64,000 nucleotides of DNA. It comes from Carya illinoinensis. Its lineage: Eukaryota; Streptophyta; Magnoliopsida; Fagales; Juglandaceae. Below are positions 32,441 through 45,189 of this stretch, one piece after another. Positions within the stretch are counted from its first letter, which is position 1. Every line of letters begins with the position of its first letter. The position numbers and the translations under genes are program-made. The notes under the pieces were generated by a model, which was not told the DNA's origin, did not search any database, and was given only the letters and a program-made list of their open reading frames with translations. The stretch is taken from the NCBI RefSeq assembly GCF_018687715.1, contig NC_056760.1, positions 7,601,501 through 7,665,500 on the forward strand. Reading direction: 5' to 3'.

Positions 32441-33850
32441 ATGGATACACTGACACCCAAATCAGCCTTGAACAGCAAGAACAAGTTAGCGCGCACTTTC
32501 CAAAAGGTTATCAACCTCCGGACCGCAACAAGAATCACTTCAAACAATGGGATTTGCATGCTCACATCGCAATGCAACGTCAAGGAGGATTTTTTCACTG
32601 ATAGAAACTCCCAGCAGTTCGACAAGAATGATATTGATGCGAGAGGCCGGCAGCAGAGAGCAGTGCTGGAAGCTTTGGTGGCGAAGCTTTTCGCGGGCAT
32701 TACTTCGATCAAAGCTGCTTATGCTGAGCTCCAAATGGCACAGAACCCTTACAACAGCGACGCTATTCAGGTCGCGGACCAGGCCGTGGTGGACGAGCTC
32801 AAAGCAATTTCCGAGCTGAAGCGCAGCTTCTTGAGAAAAGAACTCGATCTTTCACCCCAAGTCACGCTCATGCTCGCGGAGATTCAGGAGCAGCAGGGGT
32901 CGATGAAGACCTACGAGATCACCATCAAGAAGCTCGAGACTGAGGCTGACCTCAAAGACTCCAACATCACTTCGCTTCAGAACCAGCTCGACAACTCCAA
33001 TTCACTTAACAAGTGCTTATATAAGAGGTTAAACTCAAGTGGGTCTCTGTCCATGTTCGATAATCTTCGACTTACGGTGCTCAGTGTGACCCATTTTGTC
33101 CAATTTCTTCACTACACCCTACGATCCATTCGCAGTTTCGTGAAATTAATGATACGTGAAATGGATTCGGTGCACTGGGATCTTGACGTGGCCGTCAAGT
33201 TCATCGAACCTGACGCGGTTTTTACAAACCCAAGCCACCGGTTCTTCGCTTTCGAATCCTTCGTAAACATAACCATGTTTGAGGGGTTCAATCGCCCTCA
33301 GTTCCAACCAAGTGATCACTCCCAACGACAACCTCCTCTTGAAACACACCGCAATTGCCTCTTCTTCGACAAGTTCAAGAAGCTCACAAACGTAAATCCG
33401 AGGCATTTTCTTTCCCATAATCCGAACTCGTCGTTTGCAAAGTTCACAAGGGCCAAGTACCTTCACCTAGTACATGCGAAAATGGAGTGCTCTCTCTTCG
33501 GTAACTTGAATCAGCGAAAGCTCGTTAAATCCGGGGGCGTCCCTGACTCCTCTTTCTTCGTAGCGTTTGCTGAGATGGCGAAGCGCGTGTGGCTTTTACA
33601 TTGCTTGGCATTCTCGTTCGATGAAGAGGTAAGCATTTTTCAGGTAAGGAAGAACTGTAGGTTTTCTGAGGTGTACATGGAATGCGTGGCAGAGGAAGCG
33701 TCGTTCTGCTCCGGTGAAATCACCGGTGGCAATGGCGGTGGCGAGTTCAGCGTGGGTTTCACAGTCGTGCCGGGGTTCAAGATTGGAAAAACCGTAATAC
33801 AAAGTCAGGTTTATTTGTCTCCGGCTACTCCTACGCCGGCTAGTCGCTAA
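32441..33850 (+). CDS. UNE1: DUF641 family protein, UNE1/GIL1-like
   Basis: Intronless gene of 469 codons. The DUF641 domain covers about residues 65-190, with the hallmark stretch LEALVAKLFAGITSIKAAYAE followed by a conserved helix. About 145-205 reads as coiled coil (EIQEQQGSMKTYEITIKKLE). The C-terminal half has the family blocks KYLHLVHAKMECSLFGNL, FFVAFAEMAKRVWLLH and GFTVVPGFKIGKTVIQSQVYL. No signal peptide or membrane span, so probably cytosolic. Family members affect light-dependent gravitropism (GIL1) and embryo-sac/fertilisation (UNE1); the molecular activity is not known to me. I favour UNE1 because of its length and the neighbouring gene content. The start is the ATG that opens the long frame. 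It converges with TPS7. Confidence 0.88.
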   Translation: MDTLTPKSALNSKNKLARTFQKVINLRTATRITSNNGICMLTSQCNVKEDFFTDRNSQQFDKNDIDARGRQQRAVLEALVAKLFAGITSIKAAYAELQMAQNPYNSDAIQVADQAVVDELKAISELKRSFLRKELDLSPQVTLMLAEIQEQQGSMKTYEITIKKLETEADLKDSNITSLQNQLDNSNSLNKCLYKRLNSSGSLSMFDNLRLTVLSVTHFVQFLHYTLRSIRSFVKLMIREMDSVHWDLDVAVKFIEPDAVFTNPSHRFFAFESFVNITMFEGFNRPQFQPSDHSQRQPPLETHRNCLFFDKFKKLTNVNPRHFLSHNPNSSFAKFTRAKYLHLVHAKMECSLFGNLNQRKLVKSGGVPDSSFFVAFAEMAKRVWLLHCLAFSFDEEVSIFQVRKNCRFSEVYMECVAEEASFCSGEITGGNGGGEFSVGFTVVPGFKIGKTVIQSQVYLSPATPTPASR

Positions 33851-34325
33851 AGTTCTATATTGCATGTGACATTTTAAATACCAACGCGCTTTTTTTTTCA
33901 CACGCTCCGGTATCATATTTGGGAAAGTTAGTCTGCTACTTCTATGTAACGGAATTTTTAATCCATACCATATGTTGTATATTATTGGTATGAGAAATGT
34001 TTTAATGATTTGTATAAACCTTAAATAGCTAAATTTTTGTAAAAAAAAATAGATCTTAATCTTGAAAAAGCGTAAAAAAATTATTCTTTTTTAACGAAAT
34101 CTACTTCTTCTCTTTTTTATTTTTTTTTTAACAAATGGCAGGCAACAATTTATATGGCCATATATACATGTGATTATAATAGCATATTGTTAACACTAAC
34201 TTTTTTTTTGAATAATATTGAATATATAAGTAAATGTTTTAACACCAGTTTTATGTTAGATGTTAGATAAGAAAATTGGCTTTAAAAATTTGACCCAAGT
34301 CCTGAGTTTCTTTTAAAAAAGAAAA

Positions 34326-34486
34326 TTTGCTACGTATAAATACAGTCGTGTATTAATCTGTATATTAATATTGATTTATTCATATTTAAAATTTAAATTA
34401 ATATTATTTTTAATAAAATTTATTTTTTAATTAATAATATACAGATTAATATATAGTTATACTTATAACTATATTTTTTCATTAAA
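34326..34486. mobile_element. MITE family C, copy 2
   Basis: Nearly palindromic: the left end (gtgtattaatctgtatatta) is the inverse of the right end (aatatacagattaatatata). It has the family C core aatttaaattaatatta. Confidence 0.75.
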
Positions 34487-34666
34487 AAAGCCTTGTCTTC
34501 GGAAGGCCAACCAAGTCATAAGGCGCGGAAGAGAGACGCAATCCGACCCGATCAAAGGTCAAGAGATGTCTCGTAAAATGGGAGGTTGGGCTTGGAAGTT
34601 GGATTACGCCGATAACTGTATCATCAATAAGTATAAAATAAATCTTGTCAATGAAAAGTAAATTGA

Positions 34667-34762
34667 GGTTTGGATAATGAATTGAAATAAAATGAATTAA
34701 GATAAAAATTAAATAAAATATAATTTTATAAAATTAATAAAAAATAAAAATAGAATTAGTTT
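34667..34762. mobile_element. MITE family A, truncated copy
   Basis: It begins GAGGTTTGGATAATGAATTG, then gataaaaattaaataaaatataattt. The right half is missing. Confidence 0.4.
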
Positions 34763-37262
34763 TTTAGTATTTGTAGGTTTAGTATGTGGTCAATTAATCA
34801 ATCTCTATGACTCTATCCGATAGAGCTTTGCAAAAACGCATTCGCCAACCCTGGCCATGACATTAACTTCCAAATCTGCTTCAAATTGTATTTTTTATAG
34901 ACAGAAAAAGATTATATAAAAATAATCTAAAAAATTGATATGATTTGATATGATTTGTTAGATTATAAAATTATTTTTATTATAAATTAGATATAATGGA
35001 TAAGATAAAAACACATCAATTTATAACATTATTTTTATATAATTTCTTCGTAAAATTGTTAATAATATTTCAATCGCTAAAAAAAGACAACCTTTATACT
35101 GCCAGATAATGCCATATTTCGTTCTGCGAAGTGACGGTAGGACTGGAACCTGAACCTGAGCCTGAGCGTGGTTCACGGGCTAGCTCTATCTTGTGTCACA
35201 TGCCCGAAGCAGTTTAAACTATATATCTAATCTCCGAGCGAGTGCGCCCACCAGCCCAGGCTCCCAGCAGTACAATTGCAACAAATTCCTCCAACACGTA
35301 TTTCCTTCTCTCCTCCGTTCAACTGAACTCATTGACAATAGCAACCAAATTCGAAATGTCAAAAAAGTGGGCCACTGAAACCGAGAAAAAGATGAGTCGT
35401 TTTGCTGCATTTGGCTGCTTTCATTTTCTTAGGATTCAGTAGTGACACCCTTAGTTAAGCAAACCAAAACAGGTGGCATTGATAGCATATATATAGCATC
35501 TAAACATTTTATAGCAGCATGCATGCATGCATGCATGGAGTAAGTATTGCCCAAACAGCATCTGCAAACCATAGTCGATTAGTCAGAAGTGCACATGGGG
35601 ATAAATAAATAAATAAGCAAGTTTTGAACTTTAAATGAGACAAGCATGACATCCTCGTCGACCTTGGTACACCCAAGATCCAACAAACAACCATTCGAGT
35701 TTGCAGACCCATCAGGACACACCTTGTCGGTCGTAGAGAAGGACCATGATATTGAGAAATAAATGCTGCACCCCTTAAGTTCTGTCAAAGTTCTCAATCA
35801 AGATTGAGAAATAAAGGCGCTTCCAATGTTGTGGTTTTCAACTTAGTGCCAGCCAAGCCCCATTTTTTGTTTATAGGTAGGGCCAGTTTTCAATCCTGTG
35901 TGTCTGTCACTCTTCAGTGAATATGAGAAGTCGTTTGAATACAAGCACGGTTTAGTTTTGGAATATGGTCTCACCAACTCTCTGTGAATAAATATTTCCC
36001 AATGATTTAATTCACCTAATAATTGCCCTCAACCATAATATAGTTCCTATGATCAATTCCTTTTTTACTAAAATATATGAAAATTTATATTCTCAAGCCG
36101 GTTTGTGAAGCACTAAAGTGATTAAATGATATAATTTAATTTAAAAGATAAATTTTAAAATTTAAATATTTCAAATCTAATCTCACCATTTTAATTACAT
36201 GGATAGTATGTTTTATACCAGTTTGAAAATAAAATAACTATATATATATATATATATATATTCTTGTATGTTTTCCAAGTCATGTTGAACTTTATATACC
36301 ACAATAGATCAACTAATCAAGATAGACTGACACGATTTTCTACTCGGAAGATTGAAAGTAAAAAGACCTCAAAATCCAATCTAGAAATCTTTAAGCTTCT
36401 GCTGCAAAGTTTCCATGCCGAGAAAGCATTCGAAAGATGAAACTAATACACACTACTTCTATATGGATGCAAGGAGTTCCTCTCTTCTGCATTATCTTAT
36501 TGCTCCACTTCGTCCAGCACAAAGAGATGACCGTAAAAACGTGGGTTTTTTACGCGGTCCTGGTAAAATACGACATTGGAAATAGAGGATATAAAACTAA
36601 TATTTTGCTATAAAATTTACAGAATACACCAAAAAATAAAATATATCGGAGTAACAATTGCACAAGAAAATCCACTCAAAAATTTAAAGAGGGGGGGGGG
36701 AACTAAAAGAAGATACTAGAGTGCACTGTTTCATCTAATGAGGCGTCGTCTACAACACCAGCTGAAACCTGTTTCTGTTACCCCACCTGAACATCTTTCC
36801 CAACATTAACAAATTATCCCTGGTAGGATTTCAAGTGAGATGCACAAGAACGGCATTGGTCAGTTTGATATTTGCATTAGGCCGGCTGAGCAGCCTTTGT
36901 GTATGTGATGCAACGATTATTTTGGAATTTTGGCTTTTCTTTCAACTCCAGTCAGTTTTCCAGAATCGATATGGTAGGTCCCGCCAATCCTTCAGATGTC
37001 TTAGCTTCTTATGCAAAAGAATCCTGCTTTCCAAAGTAAAAACCACGCAATCCGGACTGCTGCTCCATTGTTCGCCACAAAAAAAAAAAAATCGTATATG
37101 GCCACCGACCGATCAGAAAAGATCATTTATAAGATTTCTCCCACCAAGTTACTTCAAACAGAGATGAGAGTCATCGTCAACTTCAATCCCAGGCCAGCTT
37201 GTTATCTTTACACCATTGGCTTAAAGCAGAAGACCCTGGAGTCAGAAAAGGCAAGGAAGATT

Positions 37263-40200
37263 TCAAGGGGAGCTTCCACCTTCATCTGTGGGGGAGGGTA
37301 TAGAGTCTGAAACCTCTGCAAGAGCTTCAAGCATGTTTATGACCTCTGTCGTGTCATCCAAATAGTACTTGGCTTTACTTGGCTTCTGTCCAACAGTGCA
37401 TGCAAAAACTGATGTATTAGAAGAGAGGACACCACTATTCATTGCATTGCCAATGATCTCAAACATGTCCTCATCAGATCGGTCATCGCCAATACACAGT
37501 ACAAAATCAGCCTGCTTTCCGTGATTCGCCATTGCTGCAAAGATCTTTTCTGCAACCACGCCTTTACTGACTCCCTAAAGGACACAGCATAGGTCAGATT
37601 CAAATATCACGTTTTCTGAGCAATATAAGCTCCATTACATAGCAAGAAAGGAGAAATAATAAAAGAACCAAAAGTGGTACAAGAAGTCTAGAGGGAACCA
37701 TAATGAAGGAAAATATATCTAAAACCACAATCATTTTTTTTTTTTTATGTCAGGGAACCTCTCCAAGGTAGGGCCCTTTGGACCCACCCTGCAGAATAAA
37801 CCCTGGTCCCGTGCACCGCACCCTCGGAAGTTTCCCTACACGGAATTGGTTAAATCGCTGGCTTTTCACCAGGGGGTGTGGCCCCAAATGATTGTTTGCA
37901 CCCATGAGGTGTTGAACCTTGGACCTTGAAGGGAATAAGACCCCAAGACCAAGGCCTTCACCACTTAGCAAGGTAATTTCGAGAAATACATGAAGACATA
38001 GCAAGTTAGTGAATAAACATCTGCGTAACCATAGCTAAATGTAAAAGTGCTTTATCTCATCATTTGCGTCAAGAACTTGATTCAAGCCAAATAATTACGA
38101 AGGTTTCACAATGATTGCAGCTAGGTTAACATAACAATCCAGGGAAATATCAATCGCATTCTCGTGGCATCAAATAAAGACAGATTCTATTGCTTCATTT
38201 GTTTACTTGTGTCTACAGAAAGCTTATACCCACTTCTAGATAACTACTGGCTATTATTGTCCGCATCCATATAATCCGACACACAACCAATCCACAAGCA
38301 AATAATCAGTCTTGAAAAAATGAAAATATGAGATTTTCTTTTTGATAAGTAAGAAAGACAGTTTTATTAATACGAATGAAATAGGCAATGAAAATATGTG
38401 ATTATTGAAGTTATGTTCAGTAACACGCTGGTAATTGCAAGCTAAATTGACATGCCACTGGTGCAGGTTTGCCATGTAAATTTCAAAGACCCATTCTTTG
38501 AGGTTAAGCTGCAAGTAGAAACACCCTCTAAACCAAAGTAAAAGCACCTCGTTGTGTGGAAGTCCAGTGTCCTTAATCCTTTTGGGCCCAGAAGTCTGAC
38601 TTACATGGATACCCAACTTTAATTTAAAGGAACCAACAATAGTTGCACTTTGCTAACTTGGTGCATAAGATCTAAGGGTAAAATGCTAAATGCTATGCTT
38701 TAATGCTTGTCCATCATGCCAACATAAAACAACTCGTCTTCAATGTGTTAGAGAAGATAAGGCTTCTCAACCAAATCTAACACATCTTACTCCAAGTGGG
38801 TTTCAATTTCCTCACAAATGATGCACATATGCAGGCATATACGGCCTTGTGTCGCATTATTTGAATAATGCGATTCAGTTGTTCTTACTTCTTTCATCAT
38901 AATGTTCACATAATCATAAAGTGTAAAAAATTGAGTCAAATGGGGAAATGAAGGCATTGGCCCATAAATGCATCTTACACCACACACCACACATTTTTAT
39001 TTTTTATTTTTAAATTGTTTTTGTTTTATTCCTACTAAACTAATTAAGTTCTTCTACTCATCATTCATATACCACACATTTGGTAAGGGAAAAAATAAAA
39101 AATTCATGTGTAGTGTGTGATGTAGGGATGATGAGTTGAATTTTTCATTTCTTTTTAGGGCTGGAAGAACATGGTTTTTATTAAGTTTATTCTACCAGCA
39201 GTCATAACAAATAACAGACGTGGTTTTAAAGCATCATACGAGTTAAATCAGTTCACATAAACTCCTAACAATTTGGTCAGTTTGATGATAGAGAAATCAT
39301 GGCAATTAGATCATAAGATATGATGATTGACAGGGACCTACATTCACATAGGACGTCCAAAGAACCAAGACTATAGAATTCAGAGAGGCCTACCTGAGGC
39401 TTCACTTCCACAATGAACTGACCACTTTTGACAGAAACAGGTTCATTTGCCAGCACACTCTCTAGATGATCTAACAACTCCTTAGCCTGGCCAGATCCAA
39501 AACCAGGGTCAGCATCCCGATGGTGCCAAACCAAGGCGCTTTCCTTGGTTTCAATATAAGAACCATCAGTTGATTCAGTATACAATTTCATAACAGGCTC
39601 GGCTATCTGTATCCACCCAAAATCATTATTCTGTCCACAGGTTTCCCACTCGTCTTCTGCAGGCCACCTAAGATATAATTCAAATTAGCCATTAGGAAAC
39701 AGAAAACAGGTGCTAACACATAGAAAAAGTAAAAAATAGCATACCTCTTGAAGTAACCGTGCTCAGCAGCAATTCCAAGTTTAGAGCAAGGAGAAAACCA
39801 CTTGCCTAAACTATCCCTGCTTCTTCCACTGACAACAAACACTATGTTTTTAACATCACTGCAAAGCATGTTTATGATTGATATAACCTCTTGACTTGGG
39901 GTCTTGTTAATGGAAGTTTGGGGCATTACAGTGCCATCATAATCCAAGAGTATAGCCCTATTTCGAGACCTCAAATAAGCAGATACAATGGCATCAATAG
40001 ACAACTTTCTGAAATTCGGATCCAGTGCCACAACCCTGAAACCAAAGCTCAAACCAATTCCCCAACAGCGTCTTCTGAAGTGGTCCTTGCAAGTTCTTTC
40101 CATATCTTGGAAAAAGCTCCTCGACCAGTATGCCACATCATGCGTGCTAACATACCTGTAATGCTTCTCATGCCGCAAATGCTTCTCAGAATCAGACATT

Positions 40201-41726
40201 GAAATTGCCTCATTCATTGCCTCAGCAGTTGCTTCAATGTTCCACGGGTTTACCCGAATTGCACCACTCAGTGAAGGTGAACACCCAATGAACTCAGATA
40301 CTACTAGCATACTCTTCGTGGGCCCATTAAATTCTGAACTCGACTCAGACCCAGAAACACCCTGCCTGCAAACAATGTACTCATAAGGAGTAAGATTCAT
40401 CCCATCCCTCACAGCAGTGACCACAACACACTCAGCAATGGTGTAATATGCTGCTCGTTCACTAAGAGTAACTGGTCTATCTATGAAAACAATTGGTTCA
40501 TAACCGGGTTGGCCAAAAGTTTTGTTAATCCTCTTGAAGCTTGCCTGTATTTCAGCCTGTATTTCCTCAAGATCTTTCCCTCTTCCCCTAGCAGGGTTTG
40601 CAATCTGTACCAAAACTGCCTTTCCTTGCCACTTTGGGTGCTGCTTCAACATCTGTTCCATTGCCAACAATTTCAAATCGACGCCTTTAAAGATGTCCAT
40701 ATCATCAACCCCGAGAAGCACAGTTTTTCCTTCAAACTGTTGTTTTAGCTCCCCCACCCTCCAATCCTTATCTGCGAGTCTCAAAACAGATTCAGTCTGC
40801 CCCATGTGAATCCCAACTGGCATGATTTTTATCCCCACAGTCCTCCCATAATATTCCAATCCAATATAACCCCTTTTTGACTGATACTCCAAACCCAACA
40901 TTCGGCTACAACAAGACAGGAAATGCCGAGCATAATCAAACGTGTGGAAACCAATAAGATCTGAATTCAAAAGTGCCTTGAGGATCTCTTCCCTTACTGG
41001 CAAGGTCCTATATATCTCTGATGAAGGAAATGGGCTGTGGAGAAAAAACCCCATCCGTAGTCTATTGAACCTCCTCCTCAAGAAGGTAGGCAGTACCATC
41101 AAATGGTAATCATGAATCCAAACATAGTCATCCTCTGGGTTTATAATCTCTATCACCCTTTGTGAGAAAATCTTATTTGCTGCCACATATGCCTCCCATA
41201 AAGACCGGTCAAATCGTCCACCGTGATTTGCCGAGAAGGGAAGCATGTAATGAAAAAGCGGCCATAAATGCTGTTTACAAAAGCCATGATAAAACTTTGA
41301 TAAAATATCGGGCGGTAGAAAAGCAGGGACGCACTTAAACCTATCCAACAAAAGCTGTGACACATCATCTTGCTCACTGGAATCAACATCAACCCTCAAA
41401 GACCCTACATACAATACCTCCATATCTTCAGGTAAACCATCCTTCAGCTGTAATAACAACGAATCCTCATCCCAGCTAAAACTCCAGCCTTTATTATCAG
41501 GTCTGCGCCTAGCTTTCACAGGGAGCTGATTAGCAACAATAATGATACGATCCTGAACGACGGAGGATGGAACGTCTGATGTTACACTATTGGCCTGGTC
41601 ATCATCAAGTTCAGAAATGACCCCCGGAACGGTCATTACGCGTGGAAGGCGCTTTTTTTCACGGCCCATGACGGGAAAGTTTCCGGAAGCTAGATCTAAA
41701 AGATTGGTATACGATCTGGACATCAT
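37263..41726 (-). CDS. TPS7: Class II trehalose-6-phosphate synthase, TPS7-like
   Basis: Two-domain protein: a GT20 synthase-like domain (about residues 58-545) followed by a HAD trehalose-phosphatase-like domain (about 590-840). Three coding exons (39745-41726, 39394-39667, 37263-37574) give 855 residues, normal for class II. The phosphatase motifs DYDGT (595-599) and GDDRSDED (781-788) are kept. In the synthase part, the Arg of the N-terminal phosphate loop is Gln (NQLP, 66-69) and the glycine pair of active TPS1 is replaced by acidic residues (DEDS, 87-90). That fits the regulatory, largely non-catalytic class II enzymes tied to sugar/SnRK1 signalling. The N-terminus MMSRSYTNLLDLASGNFPVMG is TPS7-like. 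The open frame reaches 41762 only from a TTG, so the ATG at 41726 is the start. A leader intron is likely (donor after 42156, acceptor before 41840). Confidence 0.96.
37734..37973 (-). mobile_element. tRNA-derived SINE in TPS7 intron 2
   Basis: Same family as 12017-12248. On the minus strand: gctaagtggtgaaggccttgg, then aaggttcaacacc (B box), gggtgcaaacaatc, and an A tail (plus-strand poly-T from 37734). No matching flanking repeats were found, so it may be old or truncated at its head. Confidence 0.75.
38960..39135. mobile_element. MITE family F, copy 2 (in TPS7 intron 2)
   Basis: It starts tgcatcttacaccacacacc and ends gtgtagtgtgtgatgtaggg (inverted). The interior actaattaagttcttctactc and cacatttggtaaggga parallels copy 1 at 2770. 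Confidence 0.6.
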
Positions 41727-41839
41727 TTTTAACGGCTTCAATGGTATATACTCCCAATCCAAAATCTTTCACAAGACCTCAATATTATACACCAAACCTA
41801 CGATTGCTTCTGTCCCGAAATTACTATAACTGGGCACGA

Positions 41840-42156
41840 TCTGTAATGAGTATAATATAAATAGCATCATTAAGATTAGTTTTCACGTAAAAAGTAAAAA
41901 GTAAAGCAGGTTCTTCATAATCAAGAATTAACGCGGATGAGTCACTGACATTCAAATATGGATAAAGATCCGCGTACACAATTCCTGCTCACTAAAACTC
42001 GCATATTCATAATCCGAATGATAAAATCCATACAAACACGTGAGTAGAAGAGGCTAACCAATCTCAAATTATACCATCAAATACAAATAAAATAAAATAA
42101 AAAGGAAGAAGAAGAAGAAGAAGAATAAGATAAAACGAAACTATTCTATACTTACC
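41840..42156 (-). other. Probable 5'-leader intron of the TPS7-like gene
   Basis: On the minus strand a consensus donor (gatttg|gtaagt) lies at 42156/42155, and an acceptor (ctcattacag) ends at 41841. The upstream leader exon (about 42340-42156) contains aaaccctaga, a common plant leader motif, and no ATG. Inferred from splice-site sequence only. Confidence 0.55.
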
Positions 42157-42757
42157 AAATCTCCTAGAATAAGATCTTTACTGTCCTTCAGGCAAGCTCG
42201 GATCTGAGAATCGAAACAACGAAAGGAATCTATATTCTTTCCGCAGCAAGAAATCTAGGGTTTCTTTCGGTTTTGGTTTGGTCCTCTGTCTATCCCCAAG
42301 TCACCTTCCTATCTCTCCCTCTCTCTCTCTCTCTACAATATACAATGCCTCTTCCTTTTGGAAGAAAAAGAAAGCAAATTAATAAATATCATTAATATTT
42401 TTTTTCATAAAAAGGAAGAGGATAAGGTCGACCAGTGGACTACCCAGTAATGCCAACTGGCATTGTTGAGTCGTTCCCTCACGCGCTCTTACTCACTCCA
42501 ACCCAATGCATTCGCTGACATGTCGCTCGCATGTACTGCCACGTATCAAAACAAGACGTTAGACAGAACCGGGTCCTGCTTTGCGTGTCCAGCTCGCATA
42601 GGTAAACGGCTCCCCCGGGCCCCATCTCAACCGCATAGTACATACTTAAATAAAAGAAAAGAAAAGAAAAATCCATTTGAATAGCACAATGCAAAGACTC
42701 ACATGTGCCTCGTGTCTACGTAACCAAAAAATTAGAAAATAAATTCCAGATAGTCCC

Positions 42758-42933
42758 GGCACGTGCCTACTAGCAGGGGCAGGGACGGTACCCGCATGGT
42801 GGGTGCCCCCAACTTCACGATCTTGCCACGTGGCAGAGCGTCTCGGGAACGCGCGGATAAGGTATTCCGGGTGATGACATGGCCCTCTTAATGAGGTCAT
42901 AGGTGACTTCATTTCAAAGACGTGGTACCACGT
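42758..42933. promoter_or_regulatory. Cluster of three palindromic ACGT (G-box) sites upstream of TPS7
   Basis: GGCACGTGCC at 42758-42767, GCCACGTGGC at 42825-42834 and ACGTGGTACCACGT at 42920-42933. Each is a perfect palindrome centred on an ACGT core or a pair of them. They lie about 400-580 bp upstream of the likely transcription start. CACGTG sites are bound by plant bZIP and bHLH factors (ABA, light, sugar responses). Confidence 0.6.
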
Positions 42934-45189
42934 GTTTTTTATATATGTTTTTAATTTTTATTATGTTTTTTTTTTTGGGGGATCTTCTGAGCAAGGAACG
43001 GCACGACAGACAGTCACTGGTTGGGGTAACGAGAAAAGGGGAAAGAGTGAAATGTCGTTTTCATCCTCGTCGAGTTTACTCCATAACCACGAACTAGTTT
43101 GTTGTTGTTGAAACCTAAGGGCAATTTGATATTATTATACTAGTAATAAAAGAGGAAAAGGAGGAGTCAAGGGCTGTGTGCGTTGTTTTTGACTCGCATG
43201 CTATCTTCTACCTAATCCTCCTTTGTGGCTGACGGTGCTGTGCTGGCACCGGTGTTGGTGGGCCTTGTGGGCTACGCCACATTCTCATATTAATAAGAAA
43301 AATTTTATTCACAAATCTTATATATTATACACCATTATTTTTATTTATTTTTTATTTTTTTCTCTTATCAAATATATAATATATAGATAATAAAAAAAAA
43401 ATTTAAATATTTCAAAAAAATAAAATAAAAAAATTTTAAAATAAAGAATAAAAGAAAGTGTGACATGTAATATGTAAGATTTATGAATAGCAAAACTCTA
43501 TTAATAATAAAAAAAATTTATTTATAATTTTTATTATTATTTTATAATGTGACATGAAACAATAAATTTATAAGTAAATATAATAAATATTCTAATTATC
43601 TAATGTCATTTAATGAAATAATGAGATGGTGATGAAAATTAAAATGATTAATAACATTACTCTAATAATATCTAATAATATATCTGAACAAAATAATATT
43701 GATTATCAAACCATATTACATATATATACATACATATATGTATATATATAAATATATATTTAATAGGATTACGTACTTCTACCTGTCTTCGGCCCGACAA
43801 TCTGTCAAAGTTTTCAATTCGATTTACAACTTGATTATTTATCAGTATTTTTTAATTTAATTTATGATTTTTTATCATTTTTAATAGCTATCATATCATA
43901 TTAGTATGTATGCTTATATAAGTAAAATTGTATGATAATATTTTTCTTTCATATTATATCTCTTGACCCAAATATATTTTCTTATAGTTTTTCTACTGCA
44001 CGTTATATTAACTTTTCCGTCAATTTTAAATTAACATGTTTTAATTACATGGATCGAGCTATTCCCTCGCATTTTAGGTTAGAAACAAGACACGTTCACG
44101 AATATATCAAACTCGTAATAATTATATTTGTAAAATGCATATAGTGTGCGTATGTGAGTGCTCTAAAGACGTTAGATGTTATCCATAAACAAGGATACTT
44201 CATTTTTTCGTTTGAGACTCTCAACATAAAATGTGAGTATTACTATTTAGTTACTATCTATTATTTTCGTGCACACATGCATGCATGTTAGGTATTGGTT
44301 CTAAAACAAATAGAAATAGTGTAAAAGACAAAACCTCTTTATTAACGCTTTAAAATAACGCAACAAGTCGGAAGGGGAAAAATGTCTATTCCTAACCCGC
44401 CAAGGTTCTTCAGGCCTAATTCAGTATAATGTGAAGCTCCTGACGGTGGTCTGGTGCGACTATACGACATCGGTGCTTACATACAAGGTGGTGAGCAGTA
44501 AATAAATGTTGAATAAATAAAGAGACGGTGACTTACAGATTTACGTGGTTTGATGTAAAGCCTACATCCATGGGTTTTGGAGAGAGGATGATCTACTATA
44601 CTATGCTTGTTTACAGTTTTTCATGATCTCTCATCCTCACAGTATAATAGAGATCCAAACTCTATCTTTTGGTGGAGATCCCTTTGCCAGAGTCCTTGTC
44701 GCGAGGTTGAAAAAGCTGAAGGAGTTGAAATCTGGAAAAAACCCCCCTGAAGTCGTCTGGCTTCTTTCTCTTATCCTCTGCCCCCTTTCTGCATGTTTAT
44801 AGGGAGTGGTGAGAATTGACATCATTTCTCTTGCGTGTCTGACCTTCTTTCATCCTTTTCGCTTTCTCCCTTTCTCTTTCCATCTTTTCCTTGACATATT
44901 CTCTTCTATTGTCCCATCTTTCTCTCCGCTCACTCTCTCTTCATTTGTCTTCTTAAGAGGGCCCTTTGATAGGTTGCGACCGGTCTACTTGGGTCGAGAT
45001 ATTTTATCTCTCCCACCCTCCATTTTACTTAATTACATTTCTACATGCACACTAGTAATAACTTTTTTTTTTTTTTTTGTGGTAAGTCCCACTAATAATT
45101 TAACAAACAAGTAGGAAATCATTATGTAATACAAGTTCACATGTATATGTATTTGTGAGAAAAATGAGCAAATTAGTTTAAGGTAGAGG

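Larger units (their letters stand above)
33851..37262. other. Convergent intergenic space between UNE1-like and TPS7-like genes
   Basis: It includes both 3' ends. It holds family C and truncated family A MITEs at 34326 and 34667, a G/C-richer island at 35130-35300 with no recognised product, a (GCAT)n run at 35517-35537 and a TA microsatellite at 36238. The part nearest TPS7 (36650-37262) is probably its 3' untranslated region. No gene recognised. Confidence 0.6.

Noticed and set aside
41727..41762. Extra 12 residues at the TPS7 N-terminus
   Set aside because: They depend on a TTG start. Family members begin with the MMSRSYTNLL found at the ATG at 41726.
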